DNA from: Lachnospiraceae bacterium
GTDB lineage: Bacteria > Bacillota > Clostridia > Lachnospirales > Lachnospiraceae
Length of the DNA stretch: 64,000 bases
Assembly: GCA_009911035.1 (NCBI GenBank)
Contig: QXWO01000013.1
Location: forward strand, 1 to 64,000
Direction: 5' to 3'
Below the pieces are notes generated by a model that had not been told where the DNA came from, did no database searches, and was given only the letters and a program-made list of their open reading frames with translations. Made by a program: the position numbers and the translations under genes. This document shows, piece after piece, positions 18,134 to 27,015 of the stretch (position 1 is its first letter; the number at the start of each line of letters is the position of its first letter).

Positions 18134-18199
18134 CCCATAGGCCGGATCGTGGAAGCATATAGCAGCTTTTACCCTATCAGTGAGACAGGAGATTTGGCT

Positions 18200-19390
18200 T
18201 TAAGATAACGTGGCCAATACTGTCTGCATCATAGCAGAGATTCTGTGTGCCCATGTATGCTGTGCCTTGACCTTTTCGTATCCGTTATGGGCAATCTCCA
18301 TCCGTATATCATCGTGGGCCAGATAATAGGCCGTCTTTTCCTTCAGATCCCCTATACTTTCATAACATACCAAGTCCTTATCAATTTCAAAATATTCGGG
18401 AATTTCAGTCTGGTAATTGCTTAGCAGAAATCCGCCACATCCTAACACGTCCCATACCCGGAGGGAAAGACCGCTTTGGATAGATTTTATGGTAATGTTT
18501 AAATTGATTTTGCTGCAATGGAATACCTTAGGCATTTCTGTAAGCGTGGATACACCGCCCTTAAAGCGTAGATTGGGGACGGAGGTTAGATCCCTGCAGG
18601 AACTTCTTGTATATACATCCACATAAAAATTATGGGAAAGGGCCTGCAAAGTACGTATACGTTCCAGTTCAGCAGCGCGCATTGCCAGATAATAATTGGC
18701 GGCAGTATAGGCATCCGTTCCGGCATAAATACTGGTGAGATTCCGGTAATCAGGGAAAATTTTTTTAAACTGCTTCGTCAGCTCCGGTGTTATAATTTCC
18801 TCCAGAAAGTTATAACCATATACCTGTAGCTGTGCTTCCACCGCTCCGTCTACATAACCTGCCAGTCTGGGAGGAAGCATCTGGGAGGAAAGAGGCGATT
18901 TTTCAGTATAGAGGGAACCAACAAAGGAAATATCAGAAGTATATTTCCTATTCTCATCGGGTGTCATGGAAGAAATTACACTATCCCAGCGCCCCACATT
19001 GGTGGCAAGGGGCAGATAAAAAACGCAGTCGGGATTGGCAGGGGCAATCCGCAGATATTGGGTATAATCAAAAAGGAAAATACGGTTCCATTTATTTTTA
19101 ACTGATTCGGAAAATAACTCCAGTACAGGGCAATCCACGCTGAGACACACATAGGGAATCTGAAACCGCTCACATATATCAGAAATATAAGGAAAAAAAT
19201 TAATACTGAATACAAAGGAAAAATTGTCCCCAAACAGATAATCGCTAAGTAAACGAATCCTCTGCTGCGCAGGAATAGACTTTTGCGCCACTTCCGTGTC
19301 CTCCCGGACCACCTGGAGACCGGAAGATTCAAAGACAGAAATAATATCAGGCTCGCATATGCTTCCATATTGATGGAAAAGTATTTTCAT
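18200..19390 (-). CDS. CgeB/DUF3880-like glycosyltransferase 1
   Basis: A 396-residue soluble GT-B-type glycosyltransferase of the CgeB-like group. The N-terminal half (MKILFHQYGSICEPDII, FSINFFPYISDICERFQIPY, then LSVDCPVLELF) is the DUF3880-type acceptor domain. The C-terminal half has INLNITIKSIQSGLSLRVWDVLGCGGFLLSN-like sequence, the sugar-nucleotide side of the family, then a final YYLAHDDIRMEIAHNG helix. I start at ATG 19390, preceded by TAAGG. Two more family members lie at 25822 and 28009. Placement between fliD and fliC suggests it decorates flagellin in the cytoplasm. Confidence 0.85.
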   Translation of the reverse strand: MKILFHQYGSICEPDIISVFESSGLQVVREDTEVAQKSIPAQQRIRLLSDYLFGDNFSFVFSINFFPYISDICERFQIPYVCLSVDCPVLELFSESVKNKWNRIFLFDYTQYLRIAPANPDCVFYLPLATNVGRWDSVISSMTPDENRKYTSDISFVGSLYTEKSPLSSQMLPPRLAGYVDGAVEAQLQVYGYNFLEEIITPELTKQFKKIFPDYRNLTSIYAGTDAYTAANYYLAMRAAELERIRTLQALSHNFYVDVYTRSSCRDLTSVPNLRFKGGVSTLTEMPKVFHCSKINLNITIKSIQSGLSLRVWDVLGCGGFLLSNYQTEIPEYFEIDKDLVCYESIGDLKEKTAYYLAHDDIRMEIAHNGYEKVKAQHTWAHRISAMMQTVLATLS

Positions 19391-19533
19391 GATAACCTTA
19401 CCCGTTCTGTTATGGCCTATTGCCATACGCAGACCCATAATCCTTTCTCTTATTATTATATAATGCTTTTTCCTGTATCTTCATATATAATGGATTACAA
19501 TTATAATTACAGCGTTTTTGACTGCCTGATTAT

Positions 19534-19562
19534 AGTATAAAAGTTTCCGGCATTAAAATCAA
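19534..19562 (-). promoter_or_regulatory. Sigma-A promoter for the DUF3880 gene at 18200
   Basis: On the minus strand TTGATT (19562-19557) and TATACT (19539-19534) are 17 bases apart, ~145 bases before the start codon. Confidence 0.5.
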
Positions 19563-19571
19563 TAAATAGAA

Positions 19572-19600
19572 TTGACAAAATATCGGAATTATTTTATTAT
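19572..19600 (+). promoter_or_regulatory. Sigma-A-type promoter upstream of fliC
   Basis: TTGACA (19572-19577), 17 bases, TATTAT (19595-19600): a near-consensus housekeeping promoter pointing towards fliC but 380 bases away, with no ORF between. It could give a low constitutive flagellin transcript or a short untranslated RNA. The stretch 19610-19800 holds nothing else I recognise. Confidence 0.5.
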
Positions 19601-19807
19601 ATATACCACTTATTATAGATATATCACCTTTAAATCTAGCCAACAGGCATCTCATTTCGGTTCTCCTGCAATGAAAGTGTCAAAGGCTGAAATTATCATC
19701 TTACACCGGTGCAGGCAGAAAGAAATTATGCGCATGTATTAAGTGCAGAAAAGGACAGTACAAAAGAAAATAATTTTTAAAAATAATCAAAAAATCAATT
19801 TTGACTA

Positions 19808-19834
19808 TAAAGTATTAAGGAAAACCACCGATAT
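19808..19834 (+). promoter_or_regulatory. Sigma-28 promoter of fliC
   Basis: TAAA (19808-19811), 15 bases, ACCGATAT (19827-19834). It gives a flagellin mRNA with a leader of about 140 bases. Confidence 0.88.
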
Positions 19835-19875
19835 AATATACAAGTAAAGCAAAACAAATAATTGCTTGCAAAAAG

Positions 19876-19926
19876 CTTACAGTTATCGCTTGTGGATGCG
19901 TACGAATTCATAAAGGTAACTGTAAG
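19876..19926 (+). promoter_or_regulatory. Long stem-loop in the fliC 5' leader
   Basis: CTTACAGTTATC (19876-19887) pairs with GGTAACTGTAAG (19915-19926), 12 bp with T-G pairing at one position, around a 27-base loop. Placed at the start of the leader, it probably protects the abundant flagellin mRNA from decay; a role in translation control is also possible. Confidence 0.6.
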
Positions 19927-19937
19927 TTAAATTAACA

Positions 19938-19974
19938 AACGTACGCAGGGAAGCGACGTTAAATTCAAGGAGGA
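19938..19974 (+). promoter_or_regulatory. CsrA double binding site in the fliC leader
   Basis: AACGT-A-CGC (19938-19946) pairs with GCG-ACGTT (19953-19960) and presents AGGGAA in the loop, the preferred CsrA geometry. The second site is the ribosome-binding sequence AAGGAGGA (19967-19974). This repeats the layout known for the B. subtilis hag leader, where CsrA bound at both sites blocks ribosomes and FliW relieves it. fliW and csrA are in this window. Confidence 0.75.
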
Positions 19975-19981
19975 ATATGTT

Positions 19982-20935
19982 ATGTCAATGATAGTTAAAC
20001 ACAATCTTACAGCCATGAACTCTAACAGAATGTTAGCAGTTAACACATCAACACAGGCTAAATCAACAGAGAAGTTATCATCCGGTTACAAGATTAACCG
20101 TGCAGCAGATGATGCAGCAGGACTTTCCATTTCAGAAAAAATGAGACGTCAGATTAAAGGTCTTACACAGGCTTCTTCTAACGCTCAGGACGGTATCTCT
20201 TGTGTGCAGACAGCAGAAGGTGCTTTGAACGAAGTTCATGATATGTTACAGCGTTTGAACCAGTTAGCAGTTAAAGGTGAAACTGGTACACTTACATCTG
20301 TTGACCGTAACTACATCAAAGCTGAAATTAACCAGTTGATGAGTGAAATTGACCGTGTACAGAGCACAACTACATTCAATGAGCAGTCTCTGTTAGATGG
20401 TTCCTTTACAGGAAAAGGTCTGCAGGTTGGTGCAGAAGCTGGACAGCATATTGATATTTCCATTAAGTCAATGTCACTGTCAGGCCTTGCAGCAGTAGCT
20501 GGCAATGCTAATGTTTCTTACACAACATGGACCGCAGGAACAGGCGCAGCTAAGATGACATCCAGCACTCAGAAGATGACAAGTGCAATTGCTACAGCAG
20601 TTATTGCTAAATTCCACAATACACTTACTTCTGGTACTGGTATCCCTTCAAGCAAGGATTTCGCAAGCTTGAACGCATTTGTTAAGACCTGTTTACAGGC
20701 TGTATCTTCACAGCGTTCAGACCTTGGTGCTATCCAGAACCGTCTGGAGCACACAATTGCTAACTTGGATAACGTAGTTGAGAACACCACATCATCTGAA
20801 GCAGCTATCCGTGATACAGATATGGCTACAGAAATGGTTGCTTACTCCAACAACAATATCCTTGCACAGGCAGGTCAGGCTATGTTGGCACAGGCTAACC
20901 AGTCCAACCAGGGCGTATTATCCTTACTTGGTTAA
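19982..20935 (+). CDS. fliC: Flagellin
   Basis: A 317-residue filament subunit. The N-terminal D0/D1 region (KHNLTAMNSNRML, SSGYKINRAADDAAGLSI) and the C-terminal region (NRLEHTIANLDNVVENTTSSEAAIRDTDMATEM, AQAMLAQANQ-type helix ending VLSLLG) are complete. The central part is very short and T/S-rich (about residues 178-215), lacking large outer domains; those serines and threonines are plausible O-glycosylation sites. The segment QRLNQLAVKGETGT corresponds to the TLR5-contact region but differs from the enterobacterial QRVRELAVQ. Codon use is strongly biased, as for a highly expressed gene. Start ATG 19982 is 7 bases after AAGGAGGA. Confidence 0.97.
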   Translation: MSMIVKHNLTAMNSNRMLAVNTSTQAKSTEKLSSGYKINRAADDAAGLSISEKMRRQIKGLTQASSNAQDGISCVQTAEGALNEVHDMLQRLNQLAVKGETGTLTSVDRNYIKAEINQLMSEIDRVQSTTTFNEQSLLDGSFTGKGLQVGAEAGQHIDISIKSMSLSGLAAVAGNANVSYTTWTAGTGAAKMTSSTQKMTSAIATAVIAKFHNTLTSGTGIPSSKDFASLNAFVKTCLQAVSSQRSDLGAIQNRLEHTIANLDNVVENTTSSEAAIRDTDMATEMVAYSNNNILAQAGQAMLAQANQSNQGVLSLLG

Positions 20936-20963
20936 TCAAGATTGGGTATATAAGCAAACTATC

Positions 20964-20997
20964 AAAGGGGTTGATCGTACGGTCAATCCCTTTTTTT
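20964..20997 (+). terminator. fliC terminator
   Basis: AAAGGGGTTGA (20964-20974 plus) pairs with TCAATCCCTTT across a short loop with one G-T pair, followed by a run of seven T ending at 20997. Confidence 0.88.
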
Positions 20998-21152
20998 ACA
21001 ATAAGCTGGCTCGCAGAGCGTGGCAGCGTTTGTTACAATAAGCTGTCTCGCGAAGCGTGGCAGCGTTTGTTCGTAAGGATAGTTTGTGAAGCAGGCTATC
21101 CGTTGCTTACAATAAGCCAGACATCTATAAATATATAAATGGTCTGGCTTAT
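20998..21152 (+). repeat. Tandem 37-base hairpin repeats and convergent terminator
   Basis: Two copies of a 37-base unit (20998-21034, 21035-21071), each ACAATAAGCTG..CTCGC..GCGTGGCAGCGTTTGTT, are followed by a third 37-base unit of different sequence but similar shape (21072-21108; GGATAG..GAAG..CTATCC). The stretch ends in a hairpin, ATAAGCCAGAC..GTCTGGCTTAT (21112-21152), between converging genes. Related units occur at 14454-14605 and 29521-29557. Confidence 0.7.
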
Positions 21153-21201
21153 CATTTATTATTTGCTAAAAGGGGCATATATTTCCTTTACCGGAGGGGA
21201 A

Positions 21202-22272
21202 TTAAGAATCCCCCAGCACCCGGCTCAGCTCCTTTATTTTTTTGTCTGCCATAGGGAAATCCCGGCATCGTTTATAGTGCATTAAAGCTGTTTTCTTATC
21301 TCCCAACAATTCATTGACAAATCCGATATTATATGCAGGAATGTTAGAGTTAGCACCAATTAAAAACTGCTTTTCACATGTAGAAGCTTGGATATACTCC
21401 ATCAAAGCTTTTAAAGGGTAATTGTTTCTCAGATAAATATCCCCCATCAGGCAGTGAAAATCAGCAACAAAGCCAAAGTCCTGTGAGTAATCAAGTAATT
21501 TCATGGCTTCTTTGAAACGGTTGGTATAAAGCATAGAATATCCATAGGCAATGATCAGCATATGGTGATATTCGCAGGTAGGGTCCAGTGGATACTGGAT
21601 GGATTTATGATAGGCTTCATAAGCTTTACCATAGTCTTTTCTTGTGTTGTGGCACTGGCCGATTTGAAAATAAACATATTGCTTGTCAGGATTTTTTTCT
21701 AAATCAGCCGTCAGAATGTCCAAATTTCTCTTGACCTTTGCATCCATTTCTTCATCGGACAACAGATAACCGTAGTGATCCACAGAAAGTGGAAACTGGT
21801 AATAGAGATAAGAAATGCCGTCAAAAGGCACTAACTGTTCATGGATAGGTCCCTCATAATGGAAAAGCTTTTTGGAGAAAAGCCTTTCTACATAGTCAAC
21901 ATATAAAGTATCCATCTGATTGGCTTCGTAGTGGTTGATTCGGGCAAGGCATCCCATCTTTTCGGGATTTTCCTGCATTAACTGCAGCATTTGTTCAATA
22001 TCGGCATCAACCAGAAATTCGTCGCAGTCAAGAACTAAAATAAATTCATTGGATGCAAGCGAGATAGAGTAATTCCTTGCGGCGGAAAAATCCTGAATCC
22101 ATTCAAAGTCTGCAAGAATGTCGGCGTATTTTTCGGCGATTTCCCGTGTACCATCAGTGGAGCCTGTATCGACAACCACAATCTCCCAGTCATAGGCACG
22201 AATTTTGGACAGAAATTTTTCCATCTTGTCAGCTTCATTTTTGGTAATAATACAAACAGAAATTGGTAACAT
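21202..22272 (-). CDS. GT2 glycosyltransferase with C-terminal TPR-like repeats
   Basis: A 356-residue soluble GT-A glycosyltransferase. The N-terminal ~210 residues carry the family 2 signatures SVCIITKNEAD, VVVDTGSTDGT and the metal-binding VLDCDEF. The remainder is a string of helical repeats of TPR character (DYGKAYEAYHKSIQYPLDP, NNYPLKALMEYIQAS), which often hold the protein acceptor in flagellin- and O-GlcNAc-type transferases. Start ATG 22272 has AAAGGAG upstream. A paralogue with the same layout is at 24537. It lies directly downstream of, and convergent with, fliC, the classic site of flagellin glycosyltransferases. Confidence 0.9.
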   Translation of the reverse strand: MLPISVCIITKNEADKMEKFLSKIRAYDWEIVVVDTGSTDGTREIAEKYADILADFEWIQDFSAARNYSISLASNEFILVLDCDEFLVDADIEQMLQLMQENPEKMGCLARINHYEANQMDTLYVDYVERLFSKKLFHYEGPIHEQLVPFDGISYLYYQFPLSVDHYGYLLSDEEMDAKVKRNLDILTADLEKNPDKQYVYFQIGQCHNTRKDYGKAYEAYHKSIQYPLDPTCEYHHMLIIAYGYSMLYTNRFKEAMKLLDYSQDFGFVADFHCLMGDIYLRNNYPLKALMEYIQASTCEKQFLIGANSNIPAYNIGFVNELLGDKKTALMHYKRCRDFPMADKKIKELSRVLGDS

Positions 22273-22326
22273 AGTAACTCCTTTCGCGGTGCAGTTATTT
22301 CCGTTGTCTGCATCGGCATAAATAAT

Positions 22327-24444
22327 TTATAAATAGCGGTTTAAGTCAACTGACCGATAGTCAGGGGTGGCATCAATGATGGCCTGCAGGGCAGGTTTTG
22401 ATACCAAAGTATATTTCAAATACTGTATATCCTTGGGCGTGGCCTGTTTTGCTGACATATGATAAAGTATTTCAGTGATCCGTGTATAATGGGTTATCAA
22501 CTTTCCCAGGTCGCGGCTGTACTTGAGCAGGGAATCATGTCCTCTGAGCCGTTCTTTTTCACAGACATTCAGGATTTGATAGATGGTCTTAAGTTCCTGG
22601 GATAAGTCGGAGCCGGGAAGAAGGACATCAGGGCGATCTTTCACCGTATCTTTAAACAGCAGCTTTGCCTGACTGATATCCCCCAGGGCAATGAGCTGTG
22701 CCAAAGCTTTTTTTAGATTTACAGTTTCGGCTTTCTCTTGTGTAAACCCCACTTCACACTCATAGTAGGTTAGATCCCGGCCTTTTACCCAGACGTAGAC
22801 TAACTGTTCCGACAAAAACCCATATACCCGTCTATGATAATTGTCGTAGGTACTTGTGTCAATTTGCTGGGAGGAAGCCTTTAGTATGGTAAAAAGCCAG
22901 TCCGCATATTGGTTAAAAAGGACCTTGGAAGCGGCAAATAAATTACCAGAGTAAATGAAATGGCTTTCCAGCACCTGCTCAAAATACGGGTAGTATTCGG
23001 GATAGAGCTTTTGTATGGCTTCTCCCACTGTAAGCAGGTCATTGATATTGTGAGCTTCCTTATAACATTCGTAGTAGGTTTTTTCGCTGTGCACAGGTTT
23101 GGAAATAATGACATCGTAAGAAGAAAAAATGCGAAGATAATCCATCTTTGACATAATCTGATGGCTGTCATTTAAAAAGTACCTTCTGTAATGGCATAGC
23201 CCTGCATAATCGGAGGAGTGGTAGTTTTTCCAGATCCAGTACAGCCCGGTCAGCTCTCCGTAAAAACAGTTAATCAGGGAAATATTGTCGCCCGTATCGT
23301 CCCCTAAGTATCCTAAGTCCTCTGCAGACGCCCGGCCTACATGCAAAGGCAGGTAGGTATCATCCGCAGGAGGGGAGAAGGGAATATGGGTGGCAGTAAA
23401 TATGGTAACGGACTGCCATACATTTTTCACCGACAGGGCAATTTCATCCAAAGCCTCTCTCGTAACATTGGTTACGAGAAGTTCCAGCAGGATTTGATTG
23501 ACCGGGGTGAATGCTGTGGAGATATAGGGATTCTTTCGGTAGTCCGGAATGCGTGCAAGCACTTCCTGTTTCAATACAAGGAAATGTTCATACGGAATCT
23601 GACTGAAACGAAGAAACAGTACCTTTATGTAACCTAAGTAAGTTTCCAGAAGAAAGTTACATTCCAGTTCATTCCGGTAATATTTCAGAAAGCCCCGGTT
23701 GACCCATTCCTGCCATTTCATGAGGCCCACAATGAGGAAATCATGGTGGTATTCCTGATTTTTGGTAAGAACAATGGAACTGTTGTTGACAAAGTAATGA
23801 TAGAATCGCTGTTCCAGCACATAAATATGTTCGGCATAGAGATAGAGCAGGGAAGACCAGGGGTGGTCCTCATAGGCAGCCCCTTCTGCAAACAGTATGT
23901 TATGTCTGGTCAAAAAATCTTTCCGTATCAGTTTGTCCCAGGCTGTAAAGCCAAGGGAATCTGTCTGCAGAAATCCTTTTCTTTTGGCAATGGAATCTAT
24001 CAGAAGCAGACGGTCCTGCTTACCGGTGCACTTTTCTTCCGGGGAGATAGGGGCAACGCCGTAATCCCTGATATACTGGCAGCGCACAATGTCGCACTGG
24101 TACTGTACCATTTTTTCATACATGGACTGGTACATCTCAGGCTCCACCCAGTCATCTGAGTCAAGGAAAGCAACGTAAGGGCAGGTGGCATAGGAAAGCC
24201 CCAGATTTCTGGAATAGCCAAGCCCCTGGTTCTGTTCGTTCTGGATAATCAGGACAGAACCCGGAAAAGCAGATTCGATTGCTTTTAACGTATCCCAGGT
24301 ATGGTCGGTGGAAGCGTCGTCTACAAAGATAAGCTCCATATGTTCAATGCCAAGGGTCTGCTTTTGCAATGACTTGAAACAGCGGGGGAGGTAGGGTTCC
24401 ACGTTGTAACAGGGAATGATGATGCTGATTAGTTTGTTCTTCAT
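22327..24444 (-). CDS. Bifunctional glycosyltransferase: GT2 fused to DUF4422
   Basis: A 705-residue soluble protein with two transferase domains. Residues ~1-320 are a GT2 enzyme (SIIIPCYNVEPYLPRCFKSL, FVDDASTDHTW, FLDSDDW). Residues ~350-610 are a DUF4422 domain with its typical GDDTGDNIS, ELTGLYWIWKN and CHYRRYF motifs; this family includes galactosyl/galactofuranosyl-type transferases. The last ~90 residues are helical. A two-domain enzyme can add two sugars in order, which suits building a short glycan on a protein. It is upstream of the GT2-TPR gene at 21202 and probably in one transcript with it (54 bases apart). Confidence 0.88.
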   Translation of the reverse strand: MKNKLISIIIPCYNVEPYLPRCFKSLQKQTLGIEHMELIFVDDASTDHTWDTLKAIESAFPGSVLIIQNEQNQGLGYSRNLGLSYATCPYVAFLDSDDWVEPEMYQSMYEKMVQYQCDIVRCQYIRDYGVAPISPEEKCTGKQDRLLLIDSIAKRKGFLQTDSLGFTAWDKLIRKDFLTRHNILFAEGAAYEDHPWSSLLYLYAEHIYVLEQRFYHYFVNNSSIVLTKNQEYHHDFLIVGLMKWQEWVNRGFLKYYRNELECNFLLETYLGYIKVLFLRFSQIPYEHFLVLKQEVLARIPDYRKNPYISTAFTPVNQILLELLVTNVTREALDEIALSVKNVWQSVTIFTATHIPFSPPADDTYLPLHVGRASAEDLGYLGDDTGDNISLINCFYGELTGLYWIWKNYHSSDYAGLCHYRRYFLNDSHQIMSKMDYLRIFSSYDVIISKPVHSEKTYYECYKEAHNINDLLTVGEAIQKLYPEYYPYFEQVLESHFIYSGNLFAASKVLFNQYADWLFTILKASSQQIDTSTYDNYHRRVYGFLSEQLVYVWVKGRDLTYYECEVGFTQEKAETVNLKKALAQLIALGDISQAKLLFKDTVKDRPDVLLPGSDLSQELKTIYQILNVCEKERLRGHDSLLKYSRDLGKLITHYTRITEILYHMSAKQATPKDIQYLKYTLVSKPALQAIIDATPDYRSVDLNRYL

Positions 24445-24536
24445 AAAAATGCCTTTCTTTCCGGCTGATGGTCTGGAATTCTGTGCAAAAACTTTTTCTT
24501 ACGGCTTTTTGGACGTGCACAGATTTATCTGACCTG

Positions 24537-25595
24537 TTACGGGTTTTCATACAATTTTAATATTTCCAGCGCAGGAGCATAATCCCCGCACTGCAGGTAA
24601 CATTCCCTGGCAAGGTCATAATCTCCTGCCAGTGCAAGAATATTTCCCATTTCATAATAGGCCAGGAAGCTGTTGGCGCCATTTTCATTGGCAAATGCAA
24701 AGGTAACAGCTTTTGTGAATTCTTCCAGCGCCTCTTCATAGAGGCGGTTGTTCCGGTAAATAAGCCCCATTAGATAAACGAAGTCAGCAGAACCTGCAAA
24801 ATCCTCATAAATGTTTTGGTAGGCGAGGGCTTCCTCAAATCTACCCAGCCGCAGCAGGTTAAAACCATTGGAAACCACCATAGACTGCACATAGGCCAGG
24901 GAAGGATCCAAGGGAAAGGACAGCCCCCTGGCATAATACTGGCAGGACTTCCCATAGTCGCCCGCCATCTCAAACCCTTTACCCAACTGATAATATACAT
25001 AAGGATTATCGGGTTCTTTTTCCGATTGCTTAAGCAGCAGGGAAAGATTCCGCTGGGACTTTTCCTCCCGTTCCCGGGCGGTCATTACATAACCGTCATG
25101 GAAAAGTACCGTGTTTAACAGAAAACATTCCATTTCCCCGTCGGCAACCGGCGTCAACTGCTCGTGTATAATGCCTGTGTAATGGTACAGGTTCCGGTTA
25201 AACAGCCGTTCTGTCCGGTCTGTGTAATAATCAAGGGCATCCATAGAACCGGAAACATTTTCACGGCTGACACTGCCTGCGGCATGGGGGAGGTGTTCCA
25301 TAAAATAAGTCAGTTCCTCCACGTCAGTACTTTTGATATACTCGTCACAGTCGATCATGAAGATCCAGTCATGGGAAGCCTTGCTGATGGAAAAATTTCT
25401 GGCGGCGCTAAAATCGTCGCACCATTCAAAGGTGAAGACTTTATCGGTAAAACGGCGTGCAATTTCCCGGGTATTGTCTGAAGAACCTGTGTCTGCCACC
25501 ACGATTTCAAAACCATAGGGCATGAGAGAGGACAGGCAGCGTTCTATTCGTTTACTTTCATTTTTTGCAATCATGCAGACAGAGATTGGAAGCAT
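24537..25595 (-). CDS. GT2 glycosyltransferase with TPR-like repeats, second copy
   Basis: A 352-residue paralogue of the protein at 21202, with the same opening MLPISVCMIAKNE, VVADTGSSDNTREIA, DDFSAARNFSIS and the catalytic FMIDCDEY, then TPR-like repeats (DYGKSCQYYARGLSFPLDP, NNRLYEEALEEFTKAV). I start it at ATG 25595, which has AGGAGG upstream; the frame is open further upstream without a ribosome site. It leads the leftward set 24537-22327-21202. Two similar enzymes probably add different sugars or act on different flagellin sites. Confidence 0.88.
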   Translation of the reverse strand: MLPISVCMIAKNESKRIERCLSSLMPYGFEIVVADTGSSDNTREIARRFTDKVFTFEWCDDFSAARNFSISKASHDWIFMIDCDEYIKSTDVEELTYFMEHLPHAAGSVSRENVSGSMDALDYYTDRTERLFNRNLYHYTGIIHEQLTPVADGEMECFLLNTVLFHDGYVMTAREREEKSQRNLSLLLKQSEKEPDNPYVYYQLGKGFEMAGDYGKSCQYYARGLSFPLDPSLAYVQSMVVSNGFNLLRLGRFEEALAYQNIYEDFAGSADFVYLMGLIYRNNRLYEEALEEFTKAVTFAFANENGANSFLAYYEMGNILALAGDYDLARECYLQCGDYAPALEILKLYENP

Positions 25596-25821
25596 AAATT
25601 CCTCCTGTAAATTGTGTATTGTCTGCCGGGCAGACGATGGCCATGTTTTCAAATGCCTGCATCTAAGTTTGCCGGGCATCTGTTCATTCATGGCAGAATG
25701 TGATACCATAATTATCATAACACAGAAACGTCATAACAGCCACAAGAATTGAATAGGTGGACGGGATGCTGCTTTTGCTCTATAGGAAACCGGACGTGGG
25801 CACGAACGAAAGGAAATTGTC

Positions 25822-27015
25822 ATGCAGAAAAAATTACTGATATACAGATGGGGATCCATAAGTGAGCCTTCTCTGGTGGAGGCGGTCAAGGAAATAGGAT
25901 GGCCCTATGCGGAATTTGTAAAAGAAATGAAGGATTATCACAGTGACGGAGGTTTTGCGGGGGAAATGATGAAGATGATTCATGGACAGCAGATCGGCGC
26001 AGTGTTCAGTTATGATTATTTCCCTCTGATCTCTATGATTTGTGAGATCAACCAAATTCCCTATCTTTCATGGATTTATGACTGCCCCCAGTACACTTTG
26101 CAGTCAGAAACGCTGAAAAGCCCCTGTAACCAAATTTTCTGCTTTGATGAAAGCTATGCCCGGAGGATCAAGAAAATGGGGGCGGCTTCCTGTTTTCATT
26201 TTCCGCTGGCAGGTGTCAGCAGACAGCTTGCACAGATTGAGGAAAAGGAGGGGAAAAATCCATATCTTGGTAAAAAATATAAATGTGATATTTCTTTTGT
26301 AGGAAATCTTTATAATGAAGATAAGAACCGCCTGCGCAGGGCAGGGCTGTCCGAATACGCATCCGGCTTTGTGGAGGGGCTGGTGGAATCCCAGCTTATG
26401 GTGTATGGATATAATTTCTTAAAAGAGTCTATGCCGGAGTGGCTCGTAAAGGAACTGGTGGAGAAGTGCAGCCTTGTTCTGGGAGAAGGATACAGGCAGG
26501 ATGATGTCCAGATGGCGGCGGATGCAGTAGGAATGGAAGTGACCGGACGGGAGAGGGAACGTACCTTAGACAAAATCAGTGAAAAATATCCCATTCATTT
26601 TTACACCTCATCAAAGCTTCCCGCAGGGCTTGTAAAAGAGAATATAAAAAATATGGGATATGCGGATTATCAGAAGGAGATGCCCTTCATATTCCATAAC
26701 AGCAGAATAAATTTAAATATCACTTCACGTACCATAGAAACAGGGATTCCCCAGAGAGTGTTTGATATATTAAGCTGCGGCGGATTCTGCCTGACCAGTT
26801 ACCAGCCGGAAATTGACCAGTACTTTACGGATGGAGAAGACCTGGCCATGTATACCAGTCTGGAGGAGCTGATGGATAAGGCAGAATATTACCTTACCCA
26901 TGAAAAAGAACGCTCACAAATCGCCCGGAACGGTCACAGGCGCATCCGGGAAGATTTTGAGCTAAAGGATAAACTGGCAGAGCTGCTTCAGCGGGGACTG
27001 TTATCTTTAACATAA
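25822..27015 (+). CDS. CgeB/DUF3880-like glycosyltransferase 2
   Basis: A 397-residue soluble glycosyltransferase with the same two-part structure as the protein at 18200: N-terminal LLIYRWGSISEPSLVEAV, FSYDYFPLISMICEINQIPYLSWIYDCP, then FVGNLYNEDKNRLR, and C-terminal RINLNITSRTIETGIPQRVFDILSCGGF with a closing YYLTHEKERSQIARNGH helix. ATG 25822 follows AAAGGAAAT. Its 3' end overlaps the convergent fucosyltransferase gene by 28 bases, so transcripts of the two would interfere. Confidence 0.87.
   Translation: MQKKLLIYRWGSISEPSLVEAVKEIGWPYAEFVKEMKDYHSDGGFAGEMMKMIHGQQIGAVFSYDYFPLISMICEINQIPYLSWIYDCPQYTLQSETLKSPCNQIFCFDESYARRIKKMGAASCFHFPLAGVSRQLAQIEEKEGKNPYLGKKYKCDISFVGNLYNEDKNRLRRAGLSEYASGFVEGLVESQLMVYGYNFLKESMPEWLVKELVEKCSLVLGEGYRQDDVQMAADAVGMEVTGRERERTLDKISEKYPIHFYTSSKLPAGLVKENIKNMGYADYQKEMPFIFHNSRINLNITSRTIETGIPQRVFDILSCGGFCLTSYQPEIDQYFTDGEDLAMYTSLEELMDKAEYYLTHEKERSQIARNGHRRIREDFELKDKLAELLQRGLLSLT

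Noticed and set aside
20998-21108. CRISPR array, suggested by 37-base repeats
   Set aside because: The units are directly adjacent without spacers, and only two are near-identical.
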